The notes below the pieces were generated by a model, which saw only the letters and a program-made list of their open reading frames with translations, did not search any database and was not told the origin of the DNA. The translations under genes were made by a program, and so were the position numbers. A stretch of 19,961 nt of DNA from CAYUKK01 sp964445305. Lineage in GTDB: Bacteria > Acidobacteriota > Aminicenantia > Aminicenantales > UBA8522. Of this stretch, positions 15,955 through 19,961 are shown piece by piece. Within the stretch, counting starts at the first letter, position 1. Every line of letters starts with the position of its first letter. The stretch lies in assembly GCA_964445305.1 (NCBI GenBank), contig CAYUKK010000188.1:1-19961 (forward strand), given 5' to 3'.

Positions 15955-15983
15955 TTGACAGCCATAGACTTCTATGGTATTAA
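15955..15983 (+). promoter_or_regulatory. Predicted sigma70 promoter of the TPR-CHAT gene
   Basis: A perfect TTGACA (15955-15960), a 17-bp spacer and TATTAA (15978-15983). The TTG that would be the most upstream start codon of the open frame is part of this -35 box, which argues that translation begins further downstream. Confidence 0.55.
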
Positions 15984-16026
15984 AATTGCAAACTCAGCAA
16001 TGGAAACTTCAGAGGCGCAAAACCTT

Positions 16027-19000
16027 ATGAAGGAAGCAAAAAGAGGAGGCTTTTGTTTCTTGGGCGGGAGGCGCGAAGAAGAGCATCCCGTTTATGGCTT
16101 GCGGAAACCATGGAAGTTGACTTCCATAATGCTTCTGTTCGCGTTTCTGTTCCCGGCATACCTTTCGCTTGAATCCGTCGCTCTATCTCCTGCCAAATCC
16201 GATAACCGCCGCCAGCTCTACGATGAATATTACCGCATCAGGAGACTCCAGGTACAAAAAAATTACGAGGCGGCAATTGCGAAAAGCAGAAAAATGATAG
16301 AAAAGCACGCCGATTTCTTTGAAATTTATCCTGTTTTTGCCCGGCTTGTTAACGCCGCAGACAGAATTGACAGCGCCATTGCTTACTTGGAGCAACTGAT
16401 TAAAGCAGAACCTGAAAATACCGCCTATTACTATGGGTTAGGGCTCTGCCATAGAATTCGGGGAAATCATTCCGTCGCGACCGAGATATACAAGAAAGCC
16501 ATCGAACGCCAGGCCCCCTCCATTTTAATCTATTACGAATTAGTCGCTCCCTATCAAGGGGACTTTTCTGATTTGGTCCATTATTTTGAAGAAAGGTCAA
16601 AGATCACTCCAAGCAATCCTTTTCTTCATTATGGACTGGCCATCGTCTATGAGTACAAACTGAAAAAATATGAGATCGCTTTGAGCCAATATGAGCGCGG
16701 GGTGGAGATAGCTAAAAAGACGGGGAATAGGGCTCAAGAAGGAAGCCTGCTCAATCAACTTGGGACTTATTACTGGAACCGGGGAAATTATGCCAAGGCC
16801 TTGGAGCTTTTTCTTCAAGCTGTGGAAGCTATTCAAGGAGTCGGCGACCTGGCGGAGATGGCCAGGTTTCTTTATAATTGCGGACTTTCCTACTGCTATC
16901 TGGGGAACCCTCGGAAAGGACTGGAGTATTATGAACTGGCACTGAAGAACGATCAGGAGGTCGGAAATAAAGAGCACGAAGCTCAGATTCTCAGAAGCCT
17001 TGGCCAGACCCATTATCAGCTGGATAATTATGCGAAGGCCTTGAATTATTATCAGGCAGCTCTTGCCATAGCTCAAGAGATTGGGGATAAGCGAGGCGAA
17101 GGGAGGTATTTAGCAGACATCGCCTCTGTCTTCTGGGCAAAGGGTAACTATCCCCAATCCATGATTTACAGTGAAAAAGGTCTGAAACTGGCCCGGGAGA
17201 CCCAGAGCCGATACGACGAGGCCACGATCCTTCATCAAATCGGAAATGCCCACTGGGCAACTGGCAACTTTGCTAAGGCCCTGGTGTTTTATCATCAGGC
17301 CATGGAGGTCAACCAACAGCTTGGCAATAAGACAAATGAAGCCTCTTGCCTTAACGGGATGGGGCTTATTTACGGGGAGATCGGTGACTATGATAAGGCA
17401 CTGGAATATCATGAGCGAGCCCTGAAAATTTTCAGAGAGACCAGCGGGAAAGCGGGGGAGGGGATGTGCCTTAACAATATTGCCCTTATTCATATGGCTC
17501 TCGAGGATTATCCTCGAGCCCTTGATTCTCTTGAACGGGCTCTTCAACTCGCTCGAGAAACGGCGAGCAGAGTGGCCGAGGCGAACCGCCTGGGTAACAT
17601 TGCAAACCTCCACACATCTCAGGGCGATTATGTGGGGGCCATTCCCCTCTATGAGGAAGCGTTGAAAATAGCCCAGGCCATCGGAGCCAGAGACAGGGAA
17701 GCGGCAGTTTATCGAGACAGAGGGAAATTGTTCCTAAAAATGGAGGATTATCCGCGAGCCCTTAATTCTTTTGAGAAAGCTCTGACCATTGCCGAGCAAA
17801 TTGGCCAGGATACGACCCGATGGCTTGCCTATTCGGGCATGGGGAAGGCATATGAAAAACAGGGACAATACGAAGAAGCTTTGACCCATTACAGGAAATC
17901 AACTCAGGTGATAGAGGATATCCGAGCCCGCTTTCCTTTGGAGGAGGAAAGGGCCAGCTATTTTAAGGATAAAATCAGGACCTATGAGGATATCATCAAT
18001 ATCCTGTTTGCGCTCCACGAGAAGGAACCTGAGAGGGGGTTTGACCGAGAATCGTTCGTTGCTGCTGAAAGGGCAAAAGCAAGGGGATTTCTGGACAGCT
18101 TGGAGATAGCAAAAATCGACTTGGGAGGAAGCCTTTCGCCAAAGATGAGGGAAGAAGAGGCCAAAATCGCCAGGAAAATTTCAACCTGCCAAGTCGAGCT
18201 GGCCAAGCCTGGCCTTTCTGAGCAGAAAAGGCTGGAATTAAGCCAGGAATTGGAGGCGGCCGAAGAGGCTTACCGAAATCTCATTCGAATGATTCGGCTA
18301 AACCACAAAGAGTATGCCGAACTCGTCTATCCAGAACCATTGAGCCTGGAAGACATTCAAAAAAAGGGCCTGGATTCAGAGACCGCCCTCCTGGAGTATT
18401 TCCTTGGGGAAAAAAGTGCTTTTCTCTTCTGTGTGACCAAGAATGATTTTTCGATGCACAAATTATCCAGGAGCGATGAGCTCCAGGAGAGGGCGAGCAA
18501 TTATATCCATCTGCTTTCTTCGAAGACAGACCAGGATTTTGAAGCGCTCCCGGCGGGTAAAAGGATGTACCGGGAGCTCCTCCTTCCCGTTCAAGAAAAA
18601 CTCGCGCGGGTAAAAAACCTCGTTGTTGTCCCTGACGGCAGCCTGAACTACCTGCCATTTGAAGCCCTCATCAAAGAGGACAAGCCGGAGGGAAATGGAC
18701 GAAGTGGAGAAGGGCATTTTCTCGTGGCCGATTATCGAATTTCCTATGCCCCTTCCGCTTCTTCCTTAGTCAATCTCCTTGCCCGGAAAAGAGAACCGGA
18801 GGCTAAAAAAGACTGGCTGGCCTTTGCCGATCCTGTTTACGCACTCAGAGGACTTCCCGCTCAGGCTGGGCCCGTAGACGAGAGGACAAGAGAATTCTAC
18901 CTGTCAAAAGAGTTCGATTTTTCTCCGCTGCCCTACAGTAAAGAGGAAGTCAAAGGGGTGGCCAGATTTTTTAGCAAAAACCGGAGGGAAATTTTTGTCC

Positions 19001-19509
19001 AACAAGACGCCAGGGAAGAAAAACTCAAAGAAGTTCCGCTAAAAAATTATAGGATTCTTCATTTTGCCACCCATGGCCTTCTGGATGAGCGCCATTCGAT
19101 TCGGTCAGCCGTGGTCATGACACTGGATGAAGACCCCAGGGAAGATGGCTTCTTCCAGGTTCGCGAAATCTATAACACGCCGCTCAATTCTGATTTGGTG
19201 GTTTTGTCTGCCTGCCAAACAGGCAGAGGCAAGCTCGAAAGCGGAGAGGGAGTTTCAGGTTTATCCCGGGCTTTTCTCTACGCCGGAGCGCAGGCGGTGG
19301 TGGCGACTTTATGGAAAATCAACGATCTTTCGACTTCAGAATTCATGAAATCTTTCTATCAACACCTGACCGCGTCGAAGAGCAAAGACGAAGCTCTGCG
19401 GCTGGCCAAGCTGGAGATGATGAAATCCCCCTATCGGCATCCCTACTACTGGGCTGCGTTCGTGCTCATCGGAGATTCTCGCTCGGTGATCAAGCTTGCT
19501 GCGAAGTGA
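16027..19509 (+). CDS. TPR-CHAT domain protein (caspase-like peptidase family, predicted exported or membrane-anchored)
   Basis: The open frame begins at 15955, but its TTG is the -35 box of a predicted promoter. ATG at 16027 (AGAGG 11 bp upstream) gives 1160 residues; ATG at 16000 is the alternative. A basic segment precedes a hydrophobic stretch (MLLFAFLFPAYLSL, about 35-48), so the bulk is probably periplasmic or outside the cytoplasm. Irregular TPRs (about 55-233) are followed by exactly ten 40-residue LGN/MalT-type TPR units (234-633; 16726-17925), each with a G-x-Y/F-x-x-A-L core. Next come a charged coiled-coil-like segment (about 700-770) and a C-terminal CHAT domain (about 800-1155). 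The catalytic pair of the caspase/separase-like fold is intact: His1016 in HFATHG and Cys1063 in LSACQTG. Related TPR-CHAT proteins are proteases triggered by partner binding; this one's trigger and substrate are unknown. Confidence 0.93.
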   Translation: MKEAKRGGFCFLGGRREEEHPVYGLRKPWKLTSIMLLFAFLFPAYLSLESVALSPAKSDNRRQLYDEYYRIRRLQVQKNYEAAIAKSRKMIEKHADFFEIYPVFARLVNAADRIDSAIAYLEQLIKAEPENTAYYYGLGLCHRIRGNHSVATEIYKKAIERQAPSILIYYELVAPYQGDFSDLVHYFEERSKITPSNPFLHYGLAIVYEYKLKKYEIALSQYERGVEIAKKTGNRAQEGSLLNQLGTYYWNRGNYAKALELFLQAVEAIQGVGDLAEMARFLYNCGLSYCYLGNPRKGLEYYELALKNDQEVGNKEHEAQILRSLGQTHYQLDNYAKALNYYQAALAIAQEIGDKRGEGRYLADIASVFWAKGNYPQSMIYSEKGLKLARETQSRYDEATILHQIGNAHWATGNFAKALVFYHQAMEVNQQLGNKTNEASCLNGMGLIYGEIGDYDKALEYHERALKIFRETSGKAGEGMCLNNIALIHMALEDYPRALDSLERALQLARETASRVAEANRLGNIANLHTSQGDYVGAIPLYEEALKIAQAIGARDREAAVYRDRGKLFLKMEDYPRALNSFEKALTIAEQIGQDTTRWLAYSGMGKAYEKQGQYEEALTHYRKSTQVIEDIRARFPLEEERASYFKDKIRTYEDIINILFALHEKEPERGFDRESFVAAERAKARGFLDSLEIAKIDLGGSLSPKMREEEAKIARKISTCQVELAKPGLSEQKRLELSQELEAAEEAYRNLIRMIRLNHKEYAELVYPEPLSLEDIQKKGLDSETALLEYFLGEKSAFLFCVTKNDFSMHKLSRSDELQERASNYIHLLSSKTDQDFEALPAGKRMYRELLLPVQEKLARVKNLVVVPDGSLNYLPFEALIKEDKPEGNGRSGEGHFLVADYRISYAPSASSLVNLLARKREPEAKKDWLAFADPVYALRGLPAQAGPVDERTREFYLSKEFDFSPLPYSKEEVKGVARFFSKNRREIFVQQDAREEKLKEVPLKNYRILHFATHGLLDERHSIRSAVVMTLDEDPREDGFFQVREIYNTPLNSDLVVLSACQTGRGKLESGEGVSGLSRAFLYAGAQAVVATLWKINDLSTSEFMKSFYQHLTASKSKDEALRLAKLEMMKSPYRHPYYWAAFVLIGDSRSVIKLAAK

Positions 19510-19541
19510 CCCGCCAAATCCCCCCTTCAATCTCTCTGACT

Positions 19542-19961
19542 CTATCTGAGCTTAAAATCCTGCAAATTCGATTCTTTTGTTTTCCCGCCAGACAAATAAA
19601 CGATGACCTTCCAATAATAAGTTTTCCCTTTTTCTAATCTTCGGAACTGATCTTGAGGAAGCTCGACCTCTGTCTTCTTAATCTTCCCCGAAGACCAGAG
19701 GTTTGTCAGTTCCTCATCCATGAGCTTAACCTCGTATCCCAGAGCCCTGGAATAAGGAGACCACCGGAAAACAATCTGAAGGTCTGAGGTCTCGCCCTTG
19801 GGGGCGATGAGCTGAATTTCCTGTTCCCCCTTCCCCCTGAGACCTTCCTTTTTCAAAAACAAGGGACTCTTGAAAACGAAGAAGGCCGCCACCAGAATCA
19901 CCAAAATCCCCGCCGCAGCAGAGATGGTTCGGAAGAGCTGACGGGAGTAGAGAGTTTGAAG
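19542..19961 (-). CDS. Membrane-anchored FN3-like domain protein (partial; 5' end beyond window)
   Basis: The frame is open to the right edge, so the N-terminal part is missing; the TTG at 19904 is not likely to be the true start. The visible 139 residues contain a cytoplasmic-looking LYSRQLFRT, a membrane helix (ISAAAGILVILVAAFFVF), a basic linker and a C-terminal beta-sandwich-like domain. That domain has the pattern RWSPYSRALGYEVKLMDEEL, then LWSSGKI, GKTYYWKVIVYL and a closing SNLQDFKL, as in fibronectin type III-like folds. In Acidobacteriota-type genomes such anchored domains often follow a zf-HC2 anti-sigma zinc finger, so the missing part might be an anti-sigma domain; this is inference. 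It converges with the TPR-CHAT gene, stop to stop 32 bp apart. Confidence 0.65.
   Translation of the reverse strand, partial: LQTLYSRQLFRTISAAAGILVILVAAFFVFKSPLFLKKEGLRGKGEQEIQLIAPKGETSDLQIVFRWSPYSRALGYEVKLMDEELTNLWSSGKIKKTEVELPQDQFRRLEKGKTYYWKVIVYLSGGKTKESNLQDFKLR

Noticed and set aside
16027..19509. TPR-CHAT protein as part of a type III-E CRISPR (Craspase) system
   Set aside because: No repeat-spacer array or Cas-like protein is present in the window, and the protein has a hydrophobic N-terminal export-like segment.

Overview
The window is a chromosomal segment from a Gram-negative bacterium, most likely of the Acidobacteriota/Aminicenantes type. The evidence is several predicted outer-membrane beta-barrels, LolA-like and MacB/FtsX-type envelope transport genes, a CBM9-DUF5916 protein, an Acidobacteria-style VWFA-related protein (TIGR03436-like) and a large TPR-CHAT protein. 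The taxonomic placement is inference from gene content. No rRNA, tRNA or CRISPR array was seen.

Left part (1-8703, all minus strand) holds two envelope operons. The upstream one (8703 to 3576) encodes a beta-barrel, an ABC ATPase, two FtsX-type permeases and a LolA-like periplasmic protein. Its last four genes are tightly packed or overlapping, so it looks like a self-contained LolCDE-like transport system with its own carrier and outer-membrane partner. After a 300-bp gap with repeat relics and a good sigma70-type promoter, the second operon (3269 to the left edge) encodes a YtkA-like anchored protein, a beta-barrel, an FMN-binding-like secreted protein and a MacB-type permease cut by the window edge. 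Its substrate is unknown.

Middle (8704-12230): a divergent intergenic region with a repeat cluster and a long imperfect palindrome leads into a secreted CBM9-DUF5916 beta-barrel protein (plus strand). It converges on a SEC-C zinc-motif TPR protein (minus strand) that has a clear promoter.

Right part (12231-19961) looks accessory and by eye is less GC-rich than the left. Two internally deleted, frameshifted IS91-family transposase relics in the same orientation bracket a VWFA-related gene. That gene is broken by one in-frame stop and two frameshifts located in runs of A. Next comes a 1160-residue TPR-CHAT protein with ten uniform 40-residue TPR units and an intact His/Cys dyad. It is convergent with the end of a membrane-anchored protein carrying an FN3-like domain, possibly an anti-sigma-type regulator, that runs off the right edge.

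The items most worth following are the TPR-CHAT protease with its neighbour, the two envelope operons of undefined substrate, the repeat and palindrome between the divergent genes at 8.7-8.86 kb, and the IS91 relics around the broken VWFA gene.
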